A DNA stretch of 64,000 nucleotides from Ryuthela nishihirai. Taxonomy: Eukaryota > Arthropoda > Arachnida > Araneae > Heptathelidae. Of the stretch, positions 22,557 through 32,650 are shown piece by piece. The stretch covers positions 46,983,251 to 47,047,250 of the forward strand of contig JAWZYU010000018.1 in the NCBI GenBank assembly GCA_038380435.1, read 5' to 3'. The notes under the pieces are model-generated. The model was not told the DNA's origin. It was given only the letters and a program-made list of their open reading frames with translations, and ran no database searches. Each line of letters starts with the position of its first letter. The first letter of the stretch is position 1. Position numbers and translations under genes: made by a program.

Positions 22557-23320
22557 AGCCCTATGTTGGAGTAGTAAGCAACAATTTCCTCTGAATTAAT
22601 GATGATGCCCGTCCAAGCAGAACGAGGCAGACCAGCCAATACCTTGAAGAAGAACTATCCAATGAATCACATCTCAAACAGGAGGATATTATTTGATGAA
22701 CCTTGTGTTTTTTTCAACTAATCTCAAGATTAAGCATTGCGATTCTTGTACGAAGGTTTAAAATCTGCTGTATCATTTCTTTATTTTTACTATATTTAAA
22801 TCAAAATTTATATAAATTAGCCTTTACTTTCTCCTCAGTTTCATTGTGAACATGCAGATTTAATTCCTCCTCCCACCTTTCTATCGATGGAACACAGAAT
22901 AATGCTTCTTGGCGCGGCCTTTCCCACGATGCTCGGAACTGAGCTGCTCAAGAAGGAGATGTCCGGGGGCAAAAGGGAACTGACGCCGCCGAACTAGACA
23001 GTCTTGGTGGCAGGTGATTGGTGAGGTCAGCGAGAGGTCACAAGATAGGTAGACGCTAACTGCCGCCGTGGAACTTTGAATGAGAGAAAGAGCGCTTCTC
23101 TCTCTACGTTCTTGTTACTCTGCTAGAGCAGTCACGTCAAGAAATGCTCTGATATATCCTTTGTTTTATCAGCGAGACTGTGTCCAGAGGCCGGAGTATC
23201 CCTGAGTTCGGATTTCTGGAATAGACAACTAGGTTGGATGCGAAACCATAACAGTGGTCTCGCATCCGACCCAGTTGAATCCGACCTATCGCTCTACTGA
23301 ATGTGAGGTAAATGTAACTA
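22557..23320. other. Spacer with a GC-rich segment
   Basis: At 22905-23060 the sequence is notably GC-rich (cttggcgcggcc, gatgtccgggggc, gacgccgccgaac) and is followed by gagagaaagagcgcttctct. It could be a 5' flank or an unrecognised element. No open frame. Confidence 0.35.
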
Positions 23321-24758
23321 TACACTGAAATGCCATTGAATTAGGAATAGCAACCTAATAACGTGTTGGACCTCCTCTGGCCCTGATAACGGCCGCCACA
23401 CAATGAGGCAGGAACTCCACAAGCTTGCGTAAATGTTCCACAGGTATGGCGACCCATGCATCCTCCAGAGCTGTTCACAATTCTCTCAAGGTCGTCACTG
23501 ATGGGACACGGGCCCAAACACTCTGCTCGACGGTATCGCAAATATTTTCGATGGGATTTAAATCTGGGTTTCTAGGTGGCCAACACATTATTTCAAAGTC
23601 AGCAGAAATCTCGTGCAACCATGCAATAGCCAACCTGAACCTGGGAGATGAACAGTTGTCTTGTTGGTAAACTCCATCTCTATTGGGATGCATGATGGCC
23701 ATAAATGAGTGTAAATGGTTAGCCATGAGTTCTACATACTGGGATGCATTGAGAGTCGATGGTACACGTACAGTCACTCAAAAAAGTATCCGAACACTAT
23801 GGTTGATTGCAAAATTCATAAAAAATATCTGGCATTGATTTTTTAGAAATTAGTCATCTGGCAACCTTCGTGTCACGTGACACGAAGGTTGCCAGATGAC
23901 TAATTTCTAAAAAAATCAATGCCAGATATTTTTTATGAATTTTGCAATCAACCATAGTGTTCGGATACTTTTTTGAGCGACTGTACCAAAGGTCCCACAG
24001 ACGTCCAACTGAAGACACCCCAGGCCATCACTGAGCCACCACCAGCTTGTATTGTACTAACCTGACATGCAGGATCCATGGCTTCATGGGGTTGGCGCCA
24101 AACCCTCAGTCTCTAATCGGCGTGATGAAGTTTAAATTAGGATTCACTACTCCAGGTATCCGTTGACAATTTTTGATGGTCCTGTTTCAATGTTCTTTAG
24201 CCCAGGCAAGGCGTTGAGACTTGTGTCGTACCGTTAGAAGTGGAATTCTCGTAGGTCGGTGGCTCCCGAAGCCGAGATGATGAAGTGAGTGCTGTACGGT
24301 CATGTATTGACTTCCAGGCTGGAACCCGTGTTCAGATGGAAGATGATTTCAGATAATGTCTGGCTTCTATCGGTCAATACGATGCAGATCAGACGGCGAA
24401 GCCCACGATCATTCAAGTCTAGTTGTCCTTTGCAGTTTGTCCGGGTGCTTGTTTTTTTTTGCCGGAATTTTCGTATTCCTGGAACACTCTTGAAATTGTC
24501 GTACGAGAAATTTCAAGTTCGTTGACAATTTCGGAGATCGAGTGTCTCATTCGTCGGGCACCTACGACCTGCCCTCTGTCAAATGCATCTAAATCCCTCA
24601 CATTTCCCATTACGCTTCTCACGACAAATGCTTGGGGTAGCCAAAGCTGACAGCTACATATGACCAAAGTTTCAGCCACGCATGCGCACAAATGCGGGAT
24701 TTGCGATACTGAATTTGGATAACGTCTCCTATCCCTAATTCAATGGCACTTCATTGTA
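23321..24758 (-). mobile_element. Tc1-like DNA transposon, split by a palindromic MITE
   Basis: The ends are TA then cactgaaatgccattgaatt at 23323, and at the right, read inward, caatgaagtgccattgaatt from 24756. TA target duplications lie at 23321 and 24757. The minus strand carries degraded transposase. The N-terminal DNA-binding domain is at 24600-24419 (FDRGQVVGARRMRHSISEIV, RTTISRVFQEYENSGK). The DDE core is at 23740-23475 (GVYQQDNCSSP, FEIMCWPPRNPDLNPIENIC), and the C-terminus reads LRKLVEFLPHC in another frame. The second Asp (QQDN) and the Glu of NPIEN are visible, but frameshifts, and the 213-bp insertion, inactivate it. Without the MITE it is about 1.22 kb. Confidence 0.9.
23769..23985. 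mobile_element. 213-bp near-perfect palindromic MITE
   Basis: TA flanks at 23769-23770 and 23984-23985. The left arm starts cagtcactcaaaaaagtatc; the right arm ends gatacttttttgagcgactg. The arms match for about 106 bp with only one or two differences by eye, and the centre is cgtgtcacgtgacacg at 23877. A Tc1/mariner-type non-autonomous element nested within the Tc1-like transposase. Confidence 0.95.
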
Positions 24759-25279
24759 TGTAAAAAATATTTAAATTGGAAGTCATTATCGATTTTGCAA
24801 ATCGCCATTTAGTCACAATTTCCTGACAACAGATAGAACTCGAAAGAACCCGTATTAAATCGCACCGACCGCAAATAGCATAAGATAATAGGGACCAGTG
24901 GGAGGTAGCCTTCACAAATATTAAAATGTGTTTTGAGCATGTTTCAAGTTTAAGCGTTGTAAAAGCGGCACTTCTTTAAGTAGTATCAACGTAAGGTAAA
25001 TAGGATTTAATTTAAGAATAGTCAATCGAGTTTAACAGTGATAAATTAGCACTACTTCGAAAACTAGTGTCATTTTTAGAACAATATAATTTTATATTAC
25101 CTCATGTCTAATAAAATTTCCAGGTAATTTTCTTACTTATGCACTCTTATGAACTTTCACAAAATTTCTTGTTTCTACTCTACATTGTTCAATGTGAAAT
25201 ATAATTTTAACAAGGAAAAGTCAAATGAACTTTTCATTGGTCTGAAATGGATATTATTTTAAAGCATAAAAATATTTGT
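24759..25279. other. AT-rich spacer, nothing recognised
   Basis: No coding or repeat signal supported. Confidence 0.4.
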
Positions 25280-26080
25280 ACGGTAGAAAACAGCATCTCT
25301 TGACTTCTCGACCGCTATTTCACCTTCAACACAACATCGGATCTGAAATTTCTTAATGTTTTTGAGATCTACGAATCGACGACATGTTTTTGAGATCTAC
25401 AAATACTCCTACACATCAATTCTCAAAGTTCTAGCACAGATAGATAAAAAATTGACCACTAACCTCAAAGGATTCATGGGATCAGAAATTTTAAAACATT
25501 TCTAAGATGTAAAAACATAGTTAATCTCAGGCACCAATTTTCAGGTTCGTAGCACGGCTGTTTCCAGTTGCACACATGTATAAGAATTTGACCTCTGACC
25601 TTGACGGACTGATCGAATCCAAAATTTTGCATTTTTTATGAGATGTAGGTTTTGCAATACCCACTAAACGTCACTTTTCACGTTTCTAGCACTTGTAGAT
25701 TCCACTATGGAAGTCATTTTGATTAAAAAAACTGAGAGAATTTTATTACGTACGTAACTCCCATTCCTGTTTTTGCCCTGAAGGAAACCACGGATGCCAA
25801 ATTTCCGAACATTTTTGAGATCTACGACCCGAAATACCGCTACTCACCAAATTTTAGCTCACAAGCACTGGCAGATTAAAATTTGACCTGCGATATCGAA
25901 GGACCTTTCACATAACAAATTTCACAACGTTTTTGAGATCTGCAACACGAAACTGGGGTCCCTAGGTTTGGCCTCTATGTGACCTCAGTTTAGCTTTGAT
26001 TCTTTGGATATCAAATATCGGATTCTTCCGAGATCTGCGACCAGGATTACCCGTAGTTGCACATTTTAAGACCTCTACTA
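25280..26080. repeat. Degenerate tandem array, ~150-bp units
   Basis: The phrase gtttttgagatctacgaa/acaa/acc recurs at about 25357, 25386, 25829 and 25932, with weaker matches near 25500, 25640 and 26026. Between them lie repeated ttctagcacttgtagat- and aaatttgacctctgacc-like stretches. At least five diverged units, with no open frame. A 28-bp word at 25721-25748 recurs exactly at 27229-27256. Confidence 0.65.
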
Positions 26081-26204
26081 GTTTTTCATCATAGTATGGT
26101 ATCTTTTAGTATAATCTTATATATTAATAGCTTGGTCTTGATGGAAATATATCAGTTATGTCCAATGAGTGAGTTCAAATTGAATCTAGCTGCCTGAGCT
26201 TCAT
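26081..26204. other. Spacer between the array and the LINE fragment
   Basis: AT-rich; may be decayed 3' portion of the minus-strand LINE fragment that follows. Confidence 0.25.
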
Positions 26205-26541
26205 TATGTACTTTGTGATGTGTGTCTTCCACTTAAATGTTTAGTGCAGCATAACTCCAAGGTACTCCACTAAGTCTTTCCATTGGATATCTGTATCGAA
26301 ATTTTGAATGTTCCGCAGTTCCCTTCCAGCTTTAAGTTTGAACGTTACATTCCACCTCTTGTCTGGATTGATTTTCTTTCTCCATCTCATAAACCATTTC
26401 TGCATTATGTTTATCCCTTTTGCAATTCTTGGACTGCCAGATTAAGTGCTGAGAGATCTCTACAGTAGCGCTGGGTCATCAGCATATAATGCAGTTTGGA
26501 TTCTGCCTAGTGATGGAATATCATTGAGATATATCCTGTAG
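26205..26541 (-). pseudogene. Jockey-like LINE reverse transcriptase fragment
   Basis: The minus strand, read from 26541, gives YLNDIPSLGRIQTALYADDP, then a stop-interrupted helix, then IMQKWFMRWRKKINPDKRWN, VTFKLKAG, and WKDLVEYLGVMLH, a stop, then TFKWKTHI. This is the palm core of a non-LTR reverse transcriptase: motif C as YADD, the W-R-x-K-I-N-P-x-K segment of motif D, and the V-x-Y-L-G-V-x-L-D block of motif E. The order and wording match the Jockey clade better than RTE. About 110 codons remain, with at least three stops and no upstream domains. Confidence 0.85.
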
Positions 26542-26796
26542 TGGGTTTGCAAGCTTTCAAAATTAACTAGAGTAGTATTTCTCCTGTTTTCGTACATTTA
26601 TGGTCAGAAAAAAAAAAAAACAGAATAATTTAAATAAAAATTGAAGTGCAGAAATGTTTAAAATAATAAAAACTTACGTGGTTGTGTCTTTAGCGCACTT
26701 GGGCTGATCTAACGGACCTGGGTAAGGGATGAACGTTGGTGTTGTTTTTCAGCTGAGGTCCCACCATCCTCTGACTTTCTACTGTGGCGTAAAAAC
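26542..26796. other. Spacer, nothing recognised
   Basis: A poly-A run lies at 26609-26621. No further LINE similarity could be followed. Confidence 0.3.
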
Positions 26797-26843
26797 TGAC
26801 AGGATCCTTTCAGACTTCCGTGGCAAGCAGCTGCTTGAGGGTT
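26797..26843 (+). repeat. Short conserved element with palindromic core (2 of 3)
   Basis: Contains cagacttccgtgg then the palindrome caagcagctgcttg and agggt. See also 16136-16183 and 52369-52410. Confidence 0.65.
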
Positions 26844-27665
26844 ATTATTACATATCAATGAGAGGATCCTTTCTTAATGTTTAGAAACCCGACTGCAATA
26901 TAAAAAAATGCAGAAAACCAGTGCGCCTGTAATGAGAATCGGCTGTACTAAATTCGTTTATAAACCTATATTTTAAACAAAAGAAGTCTGAGTACTGATC
27001 CTTAGGATTTATTTAAAAAAAAACAGTACCTCCCTGAACAAATGACGGAAATAACCTAGAAACTATAACGAAATAAACCTTAACAGATTCTTTATTTTCA
27101 GTTTTATCTTCTTTTTTTTTCTATTTAACAAACATTTAATCTACAACATTTGTCCTCTCATCATAAAAATTCTTAGTTTCCCGACTAATAAATCATAAGG
27201 CATTGAATAAAATGTTTCTTTTTAATCCGATTAAAAAAACTGAGAGAATTTTATTATGGCTTTTTAATATAATTTCTGTTAATAGTAAATGCAACTTCTT
27301 AATATACGTGTTAGTTTCATCCGAAATTTCAATTCCACATGGGATTGTAAATATTTTTTTTCAACTTTTCCTTTTAGAAGCCCTGAGCAAGAGTCTGAAA
27401 CTCGAGACTTGTAATGCATCTAATCTGAGAGTTCGGTGAATTGCAGCAATTTCAAACTATACGGTTCAGTGAAAGGAAGTTTCTTCAGATATTTACCTTT
27501 TTTTGAAAAAGGGGATAATAAAAACTTCATTCAAACTCCTATGTAAACAAATTGTCACTTCTTCTAGTTCTCATATGCTTAAATCTGTATAAATTGGAAC
27601 TGAATTACACTGCACTTGCATATGAAGTGTCTTCTTTTTCTGGACTCTGAACTTTCCCTGGGCAG
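26844..27665. other. AT-rich spacer, nothing recognised
   Basis: Contains the 28-bp word at 27229-27256 shared with 25721. No gene signal. Confidence 0.4.
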
Positions 27666-27930
27666 ACGACGCGGTTGCTGGAACCTACAAATCACCAACA
27701 ACAATCGTGTAAGTCTCGAAATCCAGTGAAGCCGGAAATGTTAAATTCACCCTTGACCCGCACGGAGATAGAATCCCGGATGTTCCGCTCTGTAAGCACA
27801 GCCGTTTCCGTTGCCCAGAGGCGACCTACTTGGGGAATCTGCTGCCAATATTTCACTTCAATTCTATGTCTCTGGAGTCGACTCTTTGACTTAATAAATA
27901 ACAAAAGGTTTGCTTTTGGGATCAGTTAAG
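27666..27930 (+). other. Exon-like island, unassigned
   Basis: A strong 3' splice-site pattern (pyrimidine tract ending ctgggcag at 27665) precedes acgacgcggttgctgg. A gtaagt donor-like site lies at 27709 and gtaagc at 27790. One frame reads DDAVAGTYKSPTTIV, a stop exactly at the gtaagt, then GNVKFTLDPHGDRIPD. The G-x-V-x-F-x-x-x-G-D-R pattern is reminiscent of ANF-receptor-type ligand-binding domains, but that is a weak resemblance. It may be a pseudo-exon. Confidence 0.2.
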
Positions 27931-28249
27931 ACACTGAATCATACGTGTCTCACAATGTAAACGTATAATTTAGGTGTCTTATGCAACACAAACGATGCAA
28001 ATATGCATATGTACTGTAATCTTAAGAATATTTTTTAGAGTTTGCCTTATTTTTATATAAGAATAAATTAGTATCAATGAAATTATGATATTTCGTAGAA
28101 AATTGTGTTGATTTGCATACGTATATATGAAACAAAAGACATGGAGATTTGAGATTGGTTTCCTAAGTTCGTTTTCAGAAAAACCGATCTAATGTTTTCA
28201 TTTTATCATCTGTCTGTAGAAATTCAAAGTCTCTGTTTCCAGACGTTAT
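27931..28249. other. AT-rich spacer, nothing recognised
   Basis: No coding or repeat signal supported. Confidence 0.35.
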
Positions 28250-29090
28250 ACTACAATATTAACAGACTACTATATTAAAAATTCTTTTTGGGTTGGATAG
28301 GTATTGATGAAACATTATGATTCGCAATTTTGGAATCTCCCAATAGCTATAATTTTGCCGTAATACACTGAAAGAGTTGAAATTGGAAAAAAAAAAAATT
28401 AAAGGAATCTTTGCAAGTGATGTTATGTTAGAAATCTGACATTTTGGCTGTGAAATGTGAATTCATGAAAATGGCAATGACAACAATGATTTCCACTCTT
28501 ACCAAATACAAATGTGTTTGCCATACATAAATAAAATAACACAATTTTTATAAAACACTTTTTTTGTTTTAAAAATAATTGTTTGTGCTTAGACATAAAT
28601 TAAAAATCCGTTTTATGTTGGATACGATGAAATTTGGATAGAATGAATCGTAATAGATTTGATAAACTATTACGATTCATTCCTTTCCAAAGTCCCGAAG
28701 GTTTCAATTGCTCCCTCTGATGGTGGAAAAATTTGAAAATTCAAAATTTTAAACTAATATTGGAAACGATCTTTCTTGGGCTAAAGATTTACAGTATATT
28801 GGTGGAGTGTGATGATCAAGGGGTTTACACTGCTAGCGGCATTTTTTTTTCTCGCCGCTTCCACGAAAGTGGGAAAAATTCAAATTCATGCTTTAAGAGA
28901 TTAAAAAAATTTTGAGTAAAATTGGCGCTAACGAAATATGATGATTCATTATTTTTAAATCCTTCAAAAAGGGCTTTAATAACATTATTAGAGGCATAAT
29001 GTAGAAAATGTAAAACTCGAAATAATATTTCCAATATATATATGCTAGAAATTTGAAATTCTAATGGTAGAATATATTGATTACGAACAG
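28250..29090. repeat. Unclassified three-unit dispersed repeat, copy B
   Basis: Parallel to 6740-7640. The phrases gggttggataggtattgatg (28290), ttggaatctcccaatagc (about 28331), aatggcaatgacaacaatga (about 28470), gatggtggaaaaatttg (28720) and gtgatgatcaaggggtttac (about 28809) occur in the same order and spacing. A small inverted repeat around aatcgtaatag / ctattacgattcatt sits at 28645-28681. No open frame. Confidence 0.65.
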
Positions 29091-29739
29091 ATAGACTTAT
29101 CGTACATCGTGTATGGATATGCGATGTTCCAGGTAAAACATTACCCGTTACCATCTCCATCTGAGAATATTCCCAGTTAGCATAAGTAAAAACGTATAAC
29201 AAGTAAATCATCCGTGGGTGGGCCCCTAGAGGCTAACATAAAACACAAGGTAAAAAATAGCATGTATCATGCACAAGAGATCTAAAACGAGTAGCTTTCC
29301 TCAGAGAAAGCCATCATTTTAGGCCTCTTGTACTTCTTAAGAACATTATGATCATAATTATGCAAAGAAAAAAAATCTCATTAGGATTATTTTTAACAAC
29401 TTCAAAAAACAATTTTTGAGATGCATTTAATATGAATATATAGGTGGTCGATGTCCAAGTCTTTATGAAGTTGTCTGCTAGTAACAAACCAAGGAGCATC
29501 GAACAGAGATCTCAATATTTTGTTTTGCTAGACCTGAATCTTGCGTTTATTCGTGGAGGTGGTGTTCGCCCCTATAGGGGACAGATAGACTTACTAACAG
29601 AAATTCTTTATATGCTTTATATTCAGCCAGTTGCTCTTTATTTTTAAAAAGTTGACACTTAATTTTAAAATTATAATGCAATGATAATAATATAAAATAT
29701 ACTATTATACTTTATATCACTGATTTATTTTCCCCTTTA
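29091..29739. other. AT-rich spacer, nothing recognised
   Basis: No supported feature; short frames only. Confidence 0.35.
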
Positions 29740-29955
29740 CTATAGAGTAGGGGTTCTCAACGTGGGAAACCCAGTAAAAAGTTTTGGGGTACGCCGTGGG
29801 AGCTCAAAATTCGCTAGATCTAGTAAAAAGGCGCTAAGTTCGCATTATTATATTATAACTATAGTTTTATCTATCTATATAAAGGGTACGCCAGTTACAT
29901 ACACATTTCCAGTGGGTACGTGAAGCTTAAAAGGTTGAGAACCACTGATCTAGAG
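29740..29955. mobile_element. hAT-type MITE with 8-bp target duplication
   Basis: A 200-bp element (29748-29947). The left end is taggggttctcaacgtggg and the right end aaaaggttgagaaccactg; subterminal gggtacgcc-like motifs occur near both ends. The flanks ctatagag (29740) and atctagag (29948) agree at five of eight bases and resemble the hAT target consensus nTCTAGAn. It abuts the micro-element array. Confidence 0.85.
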
Positions 29956-30156
29956 CAGTGGTTCTCAACCTTTAAACTGCTCTAGAGCAGTGGTTGAGAA
30001 CTACTGTCTGAGAACCACTGCTCTAGAGCAATGGTTCTCAACCTTTAAACTGCTCTAGAGCAGTGGTTCTCAACCTTTAAACTGCTCTAGAGCAGTGGTT
30101 CTCAATCTTCAAACTGCTCTAGAGCAGTGGTTCTCAACCTTTAAACTGCTCTAGAG
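29948..30156. repeat. Tandem array of hAT ends and 8-bp target duplications
   Basis: The 24-bp unit cagtggttctcaacct + ttaaactg repeats at 29956, 30029, 30061, 30093 and 30125, each time separated by ctctagag (29980, 30021, 30053, 30085, 30117, 30149). A sixth spacer interval (29988-30020) holds a 33-bp variant, cagtggttgagaactac + tgtctgagaaccactg. Each unit starts CAG and ends CTG and is bounded by the same 8 bases, as if each were a minimal transposon with its own target duplication. Confidence 0.95.
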
Positions 30157-30319
30157 CAGTTGTTCTAATCTTTTACCTTTGCTTTCCGTATTATGCGTTT
30201 TATAAAATATCATTGAAAGTATTAGCGACTAAGTGATTATTATTATTAAAATGCGACTGATATATGAATCATAATAATATTAGATATATTTAGAGGAATA
30301 GACGTCAATGTTTACTCGA

Positions 30320-30673
30320 AAGGTTTGGGTTGTTAAAGCACTTTTTGGAAACAATGGGCCAAATGACCAGGTCACAAGGGACCCTGAAGGCTCAGAGAAG
30401 ATCCACTGGACAGTTCTTGGGAGACAGATGGTAGCCTTCCCACCAATGCCACCCAGCGTGTTCTTTAACGTGCACAGGCTCTCCAGCATTTGAGTACACG
30501 GCTTAAAGTCCCATCCGACGGACAGCGATCTTTTCAAGCCCATCGGTGTCATCTACTTATCGAAGGCAGGGAGTTCTGCGTAGATTAATTTGAATGCTGG
30601 CCCAGCTCGAATTCGAACTTGGAAACTGCAGATTACGAACCTGGCGCGTTACCGACTGAGCCACCCCCGGCCC
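30320..30673 (-). mobile_element. SINE copy 5 (minus strand)
   Basis: Reversed copy. The tail is at left (ggtttgggttgttaaagc), the body at 30461-30560 (gttctttaacgtgcacagg, agtcccatccgacgg), and the tRNA-like head at right with cgttaccgactgagccaccc. Similar flanks ttactcgaa (30312) and ttactcaaa (30674) are a probable target duplication. Confidence 0.85.
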
Positions 30674-30679
30674 TTACTC

Positions 30680-30969
30680 AAACCGTTGAATGTGTAACGG
30701 CTCTATGATTGAGAGAAATTGGTTAGCTTTTTGAATATTTTAGCCGAAATAGATAGTTTTTCGAGTAACATTTTCTGCTGTCAAAAAGGATCCAGCCAAT
30801 GAGAATGTTTCTTTTTTACGAATCATACAACTATGATATACAATAAGCAATTAAATATATTTATTTGCATCATGCATGAATTTAGTTTTTGCTTCAGAGC
30901 TGAACCTTAGGTTACGGTTTGTCAACACAGTGTTATAGGTATTTTACCAATTCAGATGCAGGCTCTTTT
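30680..30969. other. AT-rich spacer, nothing recognised
   Basis: No supported feature. Confidence 0.35.
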
Positions 30970-31179
30970 AGCGTTGCGAAAGGCCATGGACGAGGCAGGG
31001 GTCTAGAAAAAGATAAAGAGTGGGGCAAAGCGAAGCAATCGGGTCAGAAACCAGCAAAGGGGGGGGAATTGGATTTCCATTTCAGTATAATATTTCCTCC
31101 CTCCGTTTTAAAAGTTGTTAAAATATTTCTTGAAAAATGAGTGAAATATGTACAAGTTTAATAATTTTTGCTCCCATTT
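30970..31179 (+). repeat. Member of the dispersed family
   Basis: Modules ggggcaaagcgaagcaatcg, ttggatttccatttcagtat and cctccctccgttttaaa, then gtgaaatatgtacaagttta. They match 9480-9600, 17660-17800 and 32430-32600. SINE copy 6 is inserted directly into its right part. Confidence 0.55.
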
Positions 31180-31602
31180 CCCTTACTGATGGGACGGGGG
31201 TGGCTCAGTTGGTAGCGCGCCAGGCTCGTAATCTGTAGTTCCCAGGTTCGAGTCCCAGCTGGGTCAGCGTTGAGATTTATCTCCGCAAAATTCCCCGCCT
31301 TGCCCACGGTCAGTAGGGGACACCGATGGGCTTGGAAAGGCCGCCGTCCATCGGATGGGACGTTAAGCCGTGGTCCCGTGTGGGGAGAGACATACCCTGT
31401 GCACGTTAAAGAACACGCTGGATGGCCTTGACGGGAGACTACCATCTGTTTCCCAACAGCTGTTCCAGTGGGTCCCCTCTCCCAACCTTCTCTGGTTGGA
31501 GAACTGAGAGGTTCGGGGTCCATATGACCTGGCCATTTAGCCCATGGTGTGCAAAAAAAGTGCCGCTCAGAGGTAAAACAACCCAATCCAACCCTTACTG
31601 AT
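31180..31602 (+). mobile_element. SINE copy 6, full length with perfect 11-bp target duplication
   Basis: The reference copy for this window. The element spans 31191-31591 and is flanked by identical cccttactgat at 31180-31190 and 31592-31602. The tRNA-like head has a pol III A box tggctcagttgg (31201-31212) and B box ggttcgagtcc (31245-31255). The central part has catcggatgggacgttaagc, then cgtgcacgttaaagaacac style sequence, and the tail is gctcagaggtaaaacaaccc with no poly-A. SINEs are transcribed by RNA polymerase III and copied by a partner LINE; which LINE is not evident here. Confidence 0.95.
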
Positions 31603-32250
31603 ATTCTTAAAGGAGATAGGGGACCATGGATCCTTTCCCCCCACCCCTAGTTCAGCCCTGCGCTGCACACTTGGGGATTTCATATACCCTGGAACTCATG
31701 GCAAATCACCCAGATCTGACTTATTTTTTTTCACTATCCATAAATTTTCCAACAACAAAAAAGACTAGAGCCCAAATAGCAGAGACAACACAATTGTATG
31801 AATATTGGAAAAACCAACTACAGTGGAAAATCCTTTTCCAGACTTCAGAGAGATGCATAAAAATATTTAAAATGCGGCAGGTAGTATTTTGAAAGCCAGC
31901 CGTATATTGATGTTCTTAGATAACTGGGCATTAGTAAAAACAATTATGAAACTCCATAGATTTGTGACATTCAAAAGTGAAGTTTTGTATATTGCCTAAT
32001 CAGAAAGAAAAACGTAAGTGATTTGTCCTAACCGATGAACTTCAGTTCTGTGTTGATACCAGTGGCGTCCTTAGATATTTCTCTGCGGAGGAGTGTGGGG
32101 GGGAGGGCACAAATACCCCCTGCGAACGCCAATGTTTGAAGTTGATTGCTGACGCAAATCGGAATGTTAGAAAACAATCTTCAGAAGCCTTCGTTGCCAA
32201 CAAGTTTTCAAAGAATTCTATTAACTTTTGCAATGCTCATCATACATATA
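31603..32250. other. Spacer, nothing firmly recognised
   Basis: A phrase ccagtggcgtccttag near 32060 resembles one end of a common hAT-like MITE class, but I found no matching opposite end. Confidence 0.3.
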
Positions 32251-32331
32251 CACAGTAGTATCAGAATAATATGACCACCTACCATACATATACTATGGTA
32301 AGTGGTCATATTATTCTGATACAATTGTGTA
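32249..32331. mobile_element. 79-bp miniature MITE
   Basis: The left arm cacagtagtatcagaataat + atgaccac is mirrored by gtggtcat + attattctgatacaattgtg around a ~23-bp loop, with TA on both sides (32249, 32330). Only a few mismatches in 28-bp arms. Tc1/mariner-type target duplication. Confidence 0.9.
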
Positions 32332-32394
32332 TACTTTTGTATATCTCATATAGGAATTTTATATTTGTTCGCTAGACTATTTCAGATTACGTCT

Positions 32395-32650
32395 GGTTTG
32401 AAATCAATACTATCAGACTCGGATCTAGAAAAATAGAGAGGAAAGAGAGGGTAAGAAACACAATAGAGCCGAAAAAAATGAAAGGGGAGGGCAAGACATT
32501 TGATTTCCAATGCAGTATAACATTTACGCCTCCATTTTACGGTTTTTTTAAAACAAATTCTTGATAAATGCATGAAATATAAAGAAGTATAATAATATTT
32601 TTCGTCTTTCACCCTAACTCACATTATGAGTTGGGGGGGATGGCTACCTT
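32395..32650 (+). repeat. Member of the dispersed family
   Basis: Modules gagagggtaagaaacacaat, tttgatttccaatgcagtat, cgcctccattttacgg and gcatgaaatataaagaagta parallel 30970-31179. A ttgggggggatggctacc patch follows. Confidence 0.5.

Noticed and set aside
31158..31586. 142-codon minus-strand frame over SINE copy 6, and similar frames over other SINE copies
   Set aside because: The SINE is a non-coding pol III-type repeat; the frames result from its GC-rich composition.
32055..32080. Additional hAT-like MITE (CCAGTGGCGTCC)
   Set aside because: Only one end resembles the class; no opposite end or target duplication was found.
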